Source: Caryophanales bacterium (GTDB lineage: Bacteria; Bacillota_I; Bacilli_A; RFN20; CAG-826). Taken from it: a DNA stretch of 10,191 nucleotides. The translations under genes and the position numbers were made by a program. The DNA lies in contig JAQYPI010000095.1 in assembly GCA_028726925.1 (NCBI GenBank), positions 1 through 10,191 on the forward strand. The letters are read 5' to 3'. The notes under the pieces are model-generated. The model was given only the letters and a program-made list of their open reading frames with translations. It did not search any database and had not been told where the DNA came from. The number at the start of each line of letters is the position of its first letter. Position 1 is the stretch's first letter. Shown here piece by piece: positions 1 to 5,884 of this stretch.

Positions 1-430
1 ATTCAACGTCATGCCCGCGACGAAAATCGTATATTCGACGGGCCTCATGTTTGGTGGCCATGACCCCTTTTATTGGCAACTCGAAAAAGATAAGCCCGCT
101 TTTCGGACGGTTACCGACACCAGCAAATCGAGCAAACGAAATGCCAAGGTCATGATGGAATGGCTGGCTTCCATGTCCGACGAGGACAAGAAACTCTTGA
201 TTCACTTCCTTTTCCAAGTCTTCGAGCAGAGGGAGAACGTCTACGAATTGATCGTTTTCGGAGTCGCTGATCTTGTCCAAATTCCCAAGGTCTTGCGTTC
301 CTATCCTCAAGAAGATCGCAGAAAAATCAAAACGATGCTTCTCGCGTTGAAAGATTTCTATTTCGATTCGTTCCGAAGGGGGAAGAGAATCCTAGAGGCC
401 AAGGAAAAGGCCAAAGAAAAACAAAGCTGA
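1..430 (+). CDS. DUF2974/Mbeg1-like protein, C-terminal part (5' end outside window)
   Basis: The reading frame is open from the first bases of the window and runs to TGA at 428-430, so this is the 3' end of a longer gene. The ATG at 11 is probably internal, because the in-frame codons before it (Phe-Asn-Val) continue the family pattern. Family members (DUF2974, Mbeg1-like, an alpha/beta-hydrolase-like fold) end with a strand-rich segment, then 'HDPFYWQ' or a close variant, then a helical tail. Here 'GGHDPFYWQLE' (residues about 15-25 from the ATG) is followed by 'KVMMEWLASMSDEDKK', which matches that arrangement. The nucleophile and most of the catalytic domain lie upstream, so activity cannot be judged. 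The tail is highly basic. The biochemical role of the family is poorly known and a lipase/esterase-like function is only presumed. The gene converges on dut with 8 bases between stops. No terminator hairpin is visible there. Confidence 0.72.
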   Translation, partial: FNVMPATKIVYSTGLMFGGHDPFYWQLEKDKPAFRTVTDTSKSSKRNAKVMMEWLASMSDEDKKLLIHFLFQVFEQRENVYELIVFGVADLVQIPKVLRSYPQEDRRKIKTMLLALKDFYFDSFRRGKRILEAKEKAKEKQS

Positions 431-438
431 TCAGGCGT

Positions 439-882
439 TTATTTGCCCGAGGACCCGAAACCGCCCTGCCGGGTTGTTTCGACGTCATCATCGTCTACGA
501 TGGCATAAGGGACGAAAATGCCTTGGGCGACCCGTTCCCCTTTTTCGATGATGACAGGGGCGTCCGTGCAATTGCGGATCGCGATGGAGATTTCGCCGTC
601 ATTGGATGGATTGCCATAATAATCGGCATCGATGACACCGACCCCGTTAGCGAGGCTCAAACCTCTCTTGATGCCAAGAGAGCTGCGAATGAAAAGGAGC
701 AGCACTTCCCCCTGTGGCATTTTCGCTTTGACCCCGGTTGGCAGAAGTGCCGTGCCCCTCGCGGGGATTTCGCGGGTTTCCGACACGAAAAAGTCGTAAC
801 CAGCCGAACATGCGGTCGCGCGTTTCGGCAACTGGATGGAAGCGGGGTCTTTCCCACGAACAACTTCAAAGGCACGTTTCAT
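439..882 (-). CDS. dut: dUTPase (deoxyuridine 5'-triphosphate nucleotidohydrolase)
   Basis: Hydrolyses dUTP to dUMP and pyrophosphate. This keeps uracil out of DNA and supplies dUMP for dTMP synthesis in the cytosol. All five motifs of the homotrimeric family are present in a 147-residue protein: motif 1 'ACSAGYDFF' (24-32), motif 2 'RSSLG' (66-70), motif 3 'GVIDADYYG' (82-90) with the catalytic Asp region, motif 4 'KGERVAQGI' (114-122), and the glycine-rich C-terminal arm 'RQGGFGSSG' (138-146). Motif 3 continues as 'NPSNDGEI', the longer form common in Gram-positive and phage enzymes. An upstream in-frame ATG at 900-898 would add six residues. I prefer the ATG at 882-880 because a GAGAG ribosome-binding site lies 6 bases before it, and because the predicted promoter would start transcription at about 899, leaving no leader for the upstream ATG. 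The gene is divergent from trpS. Length is normal for the family and no defects are seen. Confidence 0.96.
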   Translation of the reverse strand: MKRAFEVVRGKDPASIQLPKRATACSAGYDFFVSETREIPARGTALLPTGVKAKMPQGEVLLLFIRSSLGIKRGLSLANGVGVIDADYYGNPSNDGEISIAIRNCTDAPVIIEKGERVAQGIFVPYAIVDDDDVETTRQGGFGSSGK

Positions 883-888
883 ATGATT

Positions 889-893
889 CTCTC
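889..893 (-). promoter_or_regulatory. Ribosome-binding site deciding the dut start
   Basis: GAGAG on the minus strand sits 6 bases before the ATG at 882-880. The alternative ATG at 900 has no purine-rich site before it. This favours the 147-residue product. Confidence 0.6.
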
Positions 894-905
894 GCAACAT
901 TGGAT

Positions 906-934
906 ATTGTAGAGCCTGAATGAAAAATCACCAA
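906..934 (-). promoter_or_regulatory. Sigma-70/SigA-type promoter for dut
   Basis: On the minus strand, TTGGTG (934-929) is separated by exactly 17 bases from TACAAT (911-906). The -10 matches consensus at 5 of 6 positions and the -35 at its first three. Initiation would fall at about 899, giving a leader of under 20 bases. The same -10 hexamer and spacing recur before the flavodiiron gene. This is a prediction from sequence only. Confidence 0.55.
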
Positions 935-968
935 GGAGCGGAATTGTCACGCACTTTCTAGACGCGCG

Positions 969-977
969 TGATAAGAT
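969..977 (+). promoter_or_regulatory. Extended -10 promoter candidate for trpS
   Basis: TG-A-TAAGAT (969-977) fits an extended -10 element (TGn before a TAnnnT hexamer). No good -35 is found at 16-18 bases upstream; the TTGTCA at 944-949 is 22 bases away, which is too far. A start at about 984 would leave a leader of under 20 bases before the ATG at 1002. There is no room for a T-box leader of the kind often found before aminoacyl-tRNA synthetase genes in Firmicutes. Confidence 0.35.
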
Positions 978-1001
978 TTGTTCGCGAAAAGAGAAACGAA
1001 C

Positions 1002-2156
1002 ATGGAAGAAGAAAAGAAAATCCCCTCCGTTATGTTGACGGGCGACCGTCCGACGGGAAAACTCCACATCGGCCATTATGTGGGATCCCTCCGCGAGAGG
1101 GTTGCCTTGCAGAACGAAGGCGGCTTTGACGAAATGTACATCATGATCGCGGATACCCAGGCCCTTACGGACAACGCCGGGAATATCCAAAAGGTGCGCG
1201 ATAACGTGATCGAGGTTGCGCTTGATTACCTTGCCGCGGGAATTGACCCCACCAAAGTCACTCTTTTCGTTCAATCCCGCGTTCCCGAGCTCTTCGAACT
1301 CACGTGCTATTTCATGGATCTTGTCACCTATTCGCGTCTTGTTCGCAACCCCACGGTGAAAAGCGAGCTCGCGGTTCGCGAATTCGGCGAGAGTATCCCT
1401 GTTGGTTTCTTGACCTATCCGATTTCCCAAGCCGCGGATATCCTCGCGTTCGGTGCGACCGTCATTCCCGCGGGCGAAGACCAAGCCCCGATGATCGAGC
1501 AAGCCGCGGAAATCGCCCATAAGTTCAATGCCACTTACAAAGAGGTGTTCCCCGAGCCCAAGATCCTTCTCCCGAAGAATGCGGTTTGCCGGCGGTTGCC
1601 GGGAACGGATGGCAAGCTCAAGATGAGCAAATCCGTGGGCAATTGCATCTATCTGTCCGATGATGCGAAAACGGTCGAGAAAAAGGTCATGTCGATGTTC
1701 ACCGACCCCACGCACCTACGCCCCGAGGATCCTGGCCATACCGAAGGCAATCCGGTTTTCCAATATTTGGAGGCTTTCGCTCGCGATGAACATTTCCAAA
1801 AATACGACACGGGTTTCGCCTCTTTGTCGGAAATGGAAGAGAAATATCGCGCGGGTGGCCTTGGCGACGTTGCTGTGAAGAAGTTCTTGGCTTTCGTGTT
1901 GAATGACACCTTGGAACCGATGCGCATCAAGCGTCGGGACTACGAATCCCGCATCGCGGATGTCTACACGATTCTGGAGGAAGGGTCTCGCAAGGCGGAA
2001 GAGAAGGCACGTTCCATCGCTTTGCGTGCTAGGCGCGCCATGGGCATCGATTACTTTGAGAATAGGAAGTTCATCGAAAAGCAGCAAAAGGCTTTCAAGA
2101 GAGCCCATGAACAAGCGGATGCCTACGCCGCGTACCTTGCAAAACAAGGAAAATAA
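1002..2156 (+). CDS. trpS: Tryptophanyl-tRNA synthetase
   Basis: Class Ic aminoacyl-tRNA synthetase that charges tRNA-Trp with tryptophan using ATP, in the cytosol. The Rossmann catalytic core shows 'TGDRPTGKLHIGH' with the HIGH signature at residues 22-25. The second signature KMSKS is intact at 207-211 within 'GKLKMSKSVGN', followed by 'IYLSDDA'. The segments 'MIADTQALTDNA' and 'PAGEDQAPMIEQ' are typical of the tryptophan and adenylate pocket and the dimer interface. The product is 384 residues; many bacterial TrpS proteins are nearer 330-350. The excess lies largely in a basic, probably helical C-terminal tail after the usual 'RRAMGIDYF' end. The in-frame TTG at 978 was rejected as start: it would add eight unmatched residues and lies at the predicted transcription start. 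The ATG at 1002 has a modest AAGAGA site before it. Divergent from dut; likely monocistronic. Confidence 0.96.
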   Translation: MEEEKKIPSVMLTGDRPTGKLHIGHYVGSLRERVALQNEGGFDEMYIMIADTQALTDNAGNIQKVRDNVIEVALDYLAAGIDPTKVTLFVQSRVPELFELTCYFMDLVTYSRLVRNPTVKSELAVREFGESIPVGFLTYPISQAADILAFGATVIPAGEDQAPMIEQAAEIAHKFNATYKEVFPEPKILLPKNAVCRRLPGTDGKLKMSKSVGNCIYLSDDAKTVEKKVMSMFTDPTHLRPEDPGHTEGNPVFQYLEAFARDEHFQKYDTGFASLSEMEEKYRAGGLGDVAVKKFLAFVLNDTLEPMRIKRRDYESRIADVYTILEEGSRKAEEKARSIALRARRAMGIDYFENRKFIEKQQKAFKRAHEQADAYAAYLAKQGK

Positions 2157-2176
2157 TCGCGCTTTGGAATTCGACT

Positions 2177-2236
2177 AAAAACACGCTAGACGTATGTCTG
2201 TTTTGTAAAAAATAGGCAACCCCCTAGCGTATTTTT
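2177..2236. terminator. Possible bidirectional terminator after trpS
   Basis: A perfect 7-base inverted repeat, ACGCTAG (2183-2189) and CTAGCGT (2224-2230), is flanked by AAAAA (2177-2181) and TTTTT (2232-2236), which can pair across one mismatch. The T run follows the right arm and an A run precedes the left, as expected for a terminator working on both strands. The 34-base loop is long for an intrinsic terminator, so confidence is limited. Confidence 0.4.
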
Positions 2237-2271
2237 ATTTAAAAACTTACTTTTCCATTGAGATTTTAAAG

Positions 2272-2298
2272 AAAACGCCATACGTTCCCGCGTTTTTT
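2272..2298 (+). terminator. Weak terminator-like hairpin in the trpS-membrane protein gap
   Basis: AAAACGC (2272-2278) and GCGTTTT (2290-2296) form a 7-base stem with an 11-base loop, running into a T tract (2293-2298). Only three pairs are G-C and much of the T tract is inside the stem, so it may be a weak terminator or incidental. Apart from the two hairpins and the promoter candidate at 2320, I see no other signal in 2157-2353. Confidence 0.35.
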
Positions 2299-2319
2299 CC
2301 TTCTCAAACCGCACGCACG

Positions 2320-2328
2320 TGATTAAAT
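2320..2328 (+). promoter_or_regulatory. Extended -10 promoter candidate for the four-helix membrane protein gene
   Basis: TG-A-TTAAAT (2320-2328) resembles an extended -10 element. It lies 25 bases before the ATG at 2354, with AAAGGA (2341-2346) as ribosome-binding site 7 bases before the start. No convincing -35 is present, so this is a tentative call. Confidence 0.35.
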
Positions 2329-2353
2329 TAAAACACAAAGAAAGGACATCGTT

Positions 2354-3586
2354 ATGTCGGAAAAGAACAAGAAATCTTCTCATCCTCTCATCCTTGCCGT
2401 CATTCTCGGTGTGGTTGGCATGGTGCTTCTCGCCATTATGTGCGCGGTTGGCGTCATTCCTGCCCACGGCGTAAAGAACGGCATCCGTATTGGTCTCCTC
2501 ACGGGTATCAAACACTATTTCCTTTGCTTCGTCCCTGATCCGGGCCTCCTCGGCCTTGGAACCATTTGGTGGGCCGATGCCCAATCCATCGGCGGATCGC
2601 TTGCCGCGTTCATCACGATTATCGAACTCATCCTCGCCATCATGGCGATTGTCGTTCTCGTGAAGAAGGCCAAGAAGAACAAGATCTTGAGCGTCGTGTT
2701 CTGGTTCCTTGGTTCCATCGTGATTAACTGCGTTGGCTCCATCGTCCTCAATGGCCTTGTCCATCAGGTCCTCTGGCGTTGCTCCGCCTTCTGGTATGGC
2801 ATCGCCCTTCTCATCGGCGTCTTCTCCTGGGCCATCTTGACCATTGACGTCATCGCTGCCGTCTTCGGCGTTAAGATTGGCTGCATCGGCGAAGCGAAAG
2901 AAGAAGTCGAAGAAGTCGAAGAAGCCCCTGCTTTCGACGAAGAAACCTGCCGTCGTCTCGCGGACGAAGAAATCCAGAAGCACGTTGAAACCACTTCCCA
3001 CGAGCTCGATGAAAAGAAGGTGGAAGGCATCGTCACCAAAGCCATCGAAAAGCACGTCGAAGAACTCCACACCGAATATGTCGACGAGGAAGCCGCGGAA
3101 GAAGAACCGGCTGAAGAACCGGCTGCGGAACCCGCTCCCGTCGAAGAAGCTCCGGTCGCCGAAGAAGCGCCCGACGAAGAGGAAAAAGAAGGCAACCGCT
3201 TCGACGCCTTCAGCGCCATCAAACGCGTCCCCTTCGAAGAAAAGCTCGCCTCCGCGGATGAGGATCTTCGCAAGAAGTATCAGGAACTCCGCAACTACAT
3301 CCTCTCCTATGGCGTCAAGAGCCGCGTCTCCATCCCGGGCGATACCTTCTCTGCCCACCGCGAGCGCTATGTGTTCTTGACGATCGCCGGCAAGCACATC
3401 AAAGCCTACTTTGCCTTGGATCCCGTTTCTTACGAAAACACCAAACTCCCGATCGAGAAAGTCGATTCCAAGAAGTTCGAAGATCTCCCCGCTTGCATGA
3501 AGGTCAAGTCCGACCTCAGCTTCCGCCGCGCCCTCAAACTCATCGATGACGTGATGGCCGCCAAAGGCGTCGCAAAGTCCGAATAA
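2354..3586 (+). CDS. Four-helix membrane protein with acidic linker and conserved uncharacterised C-terminal domain
   Basis: Function unknown. The 410-residue protein has three parts. (1) A short Lys-rich N-terminus and four hydrophobic segments at about 12-34, 83-103, 112-134 and 147-173. The positive-inside rule (KNKK at 4-7 and KKAKKNK at 104-110) places both ends in the cytoplasm. (2) An acidic, Glu/Ala/Pro-rich linker (about 180-280) with short tandem repeats. (3) A folded-looking domain (about 293-400): 'FEEKL', 'YQELRNYILSYGVKSRVS', 'YVFLTIAGKHIKAYFALDP', 'KKFEDLPACMKVKSD', and an alpha-helical end. From memory this C-terminal pattern recurs, often attached to different N-terminal parts, in uncharacterised Firmicutes proteins; I know no assigned activity. 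The start is supported by AAAGGA 7 bases upstream. The gene stands alone, between weak hairpins and a strong terminator, on the same strand as its neighbours. Confidence 0.85.
   Translation: MSEKNKKSSHPLILAVILGVVGMVLLAIMCAVGVIPAHGVKNGIRIGLLTGIKHYFLCFVPDPGLLGLGTIWWADAQSIGGSLAAFITIIELILAIMAIVVLVKKAKKNKILSVVFWFLGSIVINCVGSIVLNGLVHQVLWRCSAFWYGIALLIGVFSWAILTIDVIAAVFGVKIGCIGEAKEEVEEVEEAPAFDEETCRRLADEEIQKHVETTSHELDEKKVEGIVTKAIEKHVEELHTEYVDEEAAEEEPAEEPAAEPAPVEEAPVAEEAPDEEEKEGNRFDAFSAIKRVPFEEKLASADEDLRKKYQELRNYILSYGVKSRVSIPGDTFSAHRERYVFLTIAGKHIKAYFALDPVSYENTKLPIEKVDSKKFEDLPACMKVKSDLSFRRALKLIDDVMAAKGVAKSE
2900..2923 (+). repeat. 9-base in-frame tandem repeat in acidic linker
   Basis: GAAGAAGTC occurs twice in tandem (2900-2917) plus a partial third copy, encoding residues 183-190 (EEVEEVEE). 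It is a low-complexity coding repeat and could vary in copy number by slippage. Confidence 0.7.
3101..3124 (+). repeat. 12-base in-frame tandem repeat in acidic linker
   Basis: GAAGAACCGGCT is repeated twice without mismatch, encoding EEPAEEPA. As with the repeat at 2900, length change would keep frame and alter only linker length. Confidence 0.75.
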
Positions 3587-3600
3587 AGCACCCGACCAAG

Positions 3601-3630
3601 AAACGCCGAAGCCCGCCTTCGGCGTTTTTT
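3601..3630 (+). terminator. Strong intrinsic terminator after the membrane protein gene
   Basis: An 11-base perfect stem (3601-3611 with 3617-3627, core AACGCCGAAG / CTTCGGCGTT) encloses a 5-base loop and runs straight into a run of T ending at 3630. It begins 14 bases after the stop codon. This is a classical Rho-independent terminator. Confidence 0.92.
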
Positions 3631-3642
3631 CATTCTCGCACG

Positions 3643-3671
3643 TTGCGCACCCGCGATAACGCTTTTACAAT
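3643..3671 (+). promoter_or_regulatory. Sigma-70/SigA-type promoter for the flavodiiron gene
   Basis: TTGCGC (3643-3648), a 17-base spacer, then TACAAT (3666-3671). The -10 is 5 of 6 to consensus. Initiation at about 3678 would give a leader of some 15 bases, which includes the GAGG ribosome-binding site at 3681-3684. It sits directly after the upstream terminator, as expected for an independent unit. Confidence 0.6.
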
Positions 3672-3692
3672 TATTTCCACGAGGTATTTTCC

Positions 3693-5549
3693 ATGCATAA
3701 TGAAATCAAAATTACAGATGGCCTCTATTACGTCGGTGGTTCCAACCGGCGTTTGGCCCTCTTCGAAAACGTTTATCCGGTTCCGGAAGGCGCGTCCTAC
3801 AACAGCTATCTTTTGCTTGATGAGAAGACCGTCCTTTTCGACGGGGTCGACGAAAGCGTTTCCTCCGTTTTCTTCGAGACGATCGATCACGTGTTGGCGG
3901 GCAGGCCGCTCGACTACATCGTCATCCACCACATGGAACCCGATCACGGGGCGACGATTGGCGAGATTCTGCTCCGCCACCCGGAGGCGACTTTGGTTAC
4001 GAATGCCTTGGCCTTCCGCTTCCTCTCGAATTTCTTCCCGAAACTGAGCCCGAAGAAACTCGTCGTGAAAGAAGGGGACGTCCTCTCCGTCGGCAAGCAC
4101 GAGCTCACGTTCATCACCGCTCAGATGGTGCACTGGCCGGAAGTCATGTTCACCTACGACAAAACGGAAAAGATCCTCTTCACCGCGGACGCGTTCGGCT
4201 CGTTCGGCGCCTTGAATGGGGATGTCTTTGCCTCGGACAAGAACTTCGACATCGCGGAAACGAGACGGTATTACGCGAACATCGTTGGAAAATACGGACC
4301 CCAGGTGCTTAAAGTTTTGGAAAAAGCGTCTGCCTTGGACATCGCGATGATTTGCCCGTTGCACGGCCCCGTTCACAAAGGAAACTTGAAGCCCCTTCTT
4401 TCCGCGTATGGAAAATGGGCGAGTTATAACCCGGAAGACAAAGACGGCGTCATGATCGCTTACAGCTCTGTTTATGGCGGAACCGCGAACGTGGCGATGG
4501 TCTTGGCCTCCAAGCTCGTCGCGCGAGGAATGCGCAACGTCGTGGTCTATGACGTCTCCAAAACGGACGCGAGCTACCTGGTCGCCGAGGCATGGCGCGT
4601 CGGCACCATTCTTCTCGTCGCCACGACCTACAATGCCGGCGTCTTCATCAAGATGGAAGAATTCCTCCATGACCTTGCGAACCATCAGCTTCGCAACCGC
4701 AATATCGGGTTCATCGAGAATGGGTCTTGGGCCCCGGCCGCAAAGGCGAACATGAAGCGAATCCTTGAAAAACTGGAGGGATTCCGTCCCATCGAGAAGG
4801 AAATCACCATTGCCTCCCGTATCAAAGATTCCCAAGAAGCGGATCTCGATATCTTCGCGGATCAAGTGGCCGCGGTCGTCTTGCCGCCGAAAAAAGAAGC
4901 CCCAACGCCCATCGATCCCGTCGCGGGTTTCAAACTAAGCTACGGGCTCTTTGCCTTGTTCACGAAAGATGAGAATGGCAAGGGCAACGCTTCCATCAAC
5001 AATTCCTTCATCCAAGTGAGCGACAAGCCGAACATCTACCTCCTCTCCGTCAATGTCGCGAATTATTCCGCGGAAACGATTGAGAAAACGGGTCTGTTCA
5101 ACCTATCCATCTTGGACAAGGACACGGACTTCAGCCTCATCAAGCGTTTCGGCTTCCAAAGCGGAAGGGACGCGGATAAACTCGCTGGCTTCGATGGCTT
5201 AGCGGTCGCTTTGAACGGCATCCCCTATCTTGTGAAGTCCTCCAACGCCATGCTTTCTTGCAAAGTCATTGGCAAAGAGATCATCGGCAACCATGTCGTT
5301 TTCCAGGTCGAGGTCACGGAAGCGAAAGTCCTTTCTAGCCTCCCCTCCCTCACCTACGCGGATTATTTTGCCTCGGTGAAACCGGAACCCCTTCCCCAAA
5401 TCGCCAAGGCGGAGCCGAAGAAGGAAAAACGCGTCGGTTGGCGTTGCAAGATCTGCGGCTATACCTATTGGGGCGAAACCTTGCCGGCGGACTTCGTTTG
5501 CCCGCTATGCAAGCATCCGGCATCCGATTTCGAAAGGATTGAAGAATAA
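3693..5549 (+). CDS. Flavodiiron protein (FprA-type) fused to flavin-reductase-like and rubredoxin domains
   Basis: Cytosolic enzyme that reduces O2 to water and/or NO to N2O, protecting anaerobes. Four modules are visible in 618 residues. (1) Metallo-beta-lactamase-like diiron domain (1-250) with the full ligand set: H80, E82 and H85 in 'HHMEPDHG', H147, D166 and H224. (2) Flavodoxin domain (about 253-395) with FMN phosphate loop 'SSVYGGT' (258-264). (3) Flavin-reductase-like domain (about 412-560) with 'NNSFIQVSD' and 'NVANYSAETI'. (4) C-terminal rubredoxin (582-618) with iron cysteines C585, C588, C603 and C606 in 'CKICG' and 'CPLCK'. Core-only, core-rubredoxin and core-flavin-reductase proteins are known; this one carries both extensions. 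Electrons may pass from NAD(P)H through flavin and rubredoxin to FMN and the diiron site, but that order is inferred. O2 versus NO preference cannot be told from sequence. Own promoter and terminator; GAGG lies 8 bases before the ATG. Confidence 0.95.
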   Translation: MHNEIKITDGLYYVGGSNRRLALFENVYPVPEGASYNSYLLLDEKTVLFDGVDESVSSVFFETIDHVLAGRPLDYIVIHHMEPDHGATIGEILLRHPEATLVTNALAFRFLSNFFPKLSPKKLVVKEGDVLSVGKHELTFITAQMVHWPEVMFTYDKTEKILFTADAFGSFGALNGDVFASDKNFDIAETRRYYANIVGKYGPQVLKVLEKASALDIAMICPLHGPVHKGNLKPLLSAYGKWASYNPEDKDGVMIAYSSVYGGTANVAMVLASKLVARGMRNVVVYDVSKTDASYLVAEAWRVGTILLVATTYNAGVFIKMEEFLHDLANHQLRNRNIGFIENGSWAPAAKANMKRILEKLEGFRPIEKEITIASRIKDSQEADLDIFADQVAAVVLPPKKEAPTPIDPVAGFKLSYGLFALFTKDENGKGNASINNSFIQVSDKPNIYLLSVNVANYSAETIEKTGLFNLSILDKDTDFSLIKRFGFQSGRDADKLAGFDGLAVALNGIPYLVKSSNAMLSCKVIGKEIIGNHVVFQVEVTEAKVLSSLPSLTYADYFASVKPEPLPQIAKAEPKKEKRVGWRCKICGYTYWGETLPADFVCPLCKHPASDFERIEE

Positions 5550-5550
5550 G

Positions 5551-5575
5551 AAAGGGCGAATTCGCCCTTTTCTTT
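5551..5575 (+). terminator. Intrinsic terminator after the flavodiiron gene
   Basis: A perfect palindrome AAAGGGCGAATTCGCCCTTT (5551-5570) folds as an 8-base stem with an AATT loop, two bases after the stop, followed by TCTTTC. The A and T arms make it workable on both strands. The pyrimidine tail is interrupted by C, so some read-through into the polysaccharide genes is possible. Confidence 0.85.
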
Positions 5576-5611
5576 CGGGACAAAGAAAGACGCCTGTTGT
5601 ATCCTTTGGTC

Positions 5612-5884
5612 ATGACGCAAGAAGAAAAAGACAAGCGCATCCATTTCTGGGGCGTCTATACCCGCCTCTCCAACAAGCTGAGCTGGCTTGGCTTTGGTCT
5701 TAGCATCGCCGCTTTCCTTTGCTTTTATATTCTTTATGGGCAGGGTCTTCTGCGAGATACCTATTTTATCGTCATGATCCTCTGCGCTTCGCTTGCAGGC
5801 GTTTTCCTTCTTTCGGGCATATTGGGGGCTTATGGCAATCACCGCTTGAAAATCCTCTGCGATATGGAGGTTGATCCGAAATGA
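5612..5884 (+). CDS. Small two-helix membrane protein at the head of the surface-polymer operon
   Basis: I do not recognise a family. The 90-residue product has a charged, cytoplasmic-looking N-terminus ('TQEEKDKRIHFW'), a hydrophobic segment at about 24-43 and a second at about 50-74, then a short polar tail. Both ends are predicted on the cytoplasmic side, forming a helical hairpin. The stop overlaps the start of the GT-D gene as ATGA (5881-5884), so the two are translationally coupled and probably act together, for example as a membrane partner. Start choice is uncertain: the ATG at 5612 has no ribosome-binding site, and an in-frame TTG at 5597 would add five residues. Only 36 bases separate the fpr terminator from the ATG. 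The gene is either leaderless from a weak TATCCT (5600-5605) or depends on terminator read-through. Confidence 0.72.
   Translation: MTQEEKDKRIHFWGVYTRLSNKLSWLGFGLSIAAFLCFYILYGQGLLRDTYFIVMILCASLAGVFLLSGILGAYGNHRLKILCDMEVDPK

Noticed and set aside
426..433. CTGATCAG palindrome at the end of the DUF2974-like gene as a terminator
   Set aside because: It is an 8-base palindrome with no room for a loop and no T tract, so it is not a plausible terminator hairpin.
883..900. Upstream dut start at the ATG at 900
   Set aside because: It would coincide with the predicted transcription start and has no ribosome-binding site. The ATG at 882 has both a leader and a GAGAG site.
883..1001. T-box or other tRNA-sensing leader before trpS
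   Set aside because: The trpS-dut gap is about 120 bases and shared with a divergent promoter. No T-box-like conserved bulge sequence or terminator/antiterminator pair is visible, and the predicted leader is under 20 bases.
2186..3397. Long minus-strand open frame (403 codons) opposite the membrane protein gene
   Set aside because: The translation is a low-complexity Asp/Glu/Phe-rich shadow of the acidic and Phe/Leu-rich plus-strand protein. The plus strand has a ribosome-binding site, membrane helices and a terminator at its end.
3630..4865. Long minus-strand open frame (411 codons) opposite the flavodiiron gene
   Set aside because: The plus strand encodes intact diiron ligands and a flavodoxin loop in this stretch. 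The minus product shows no recognisable domain.
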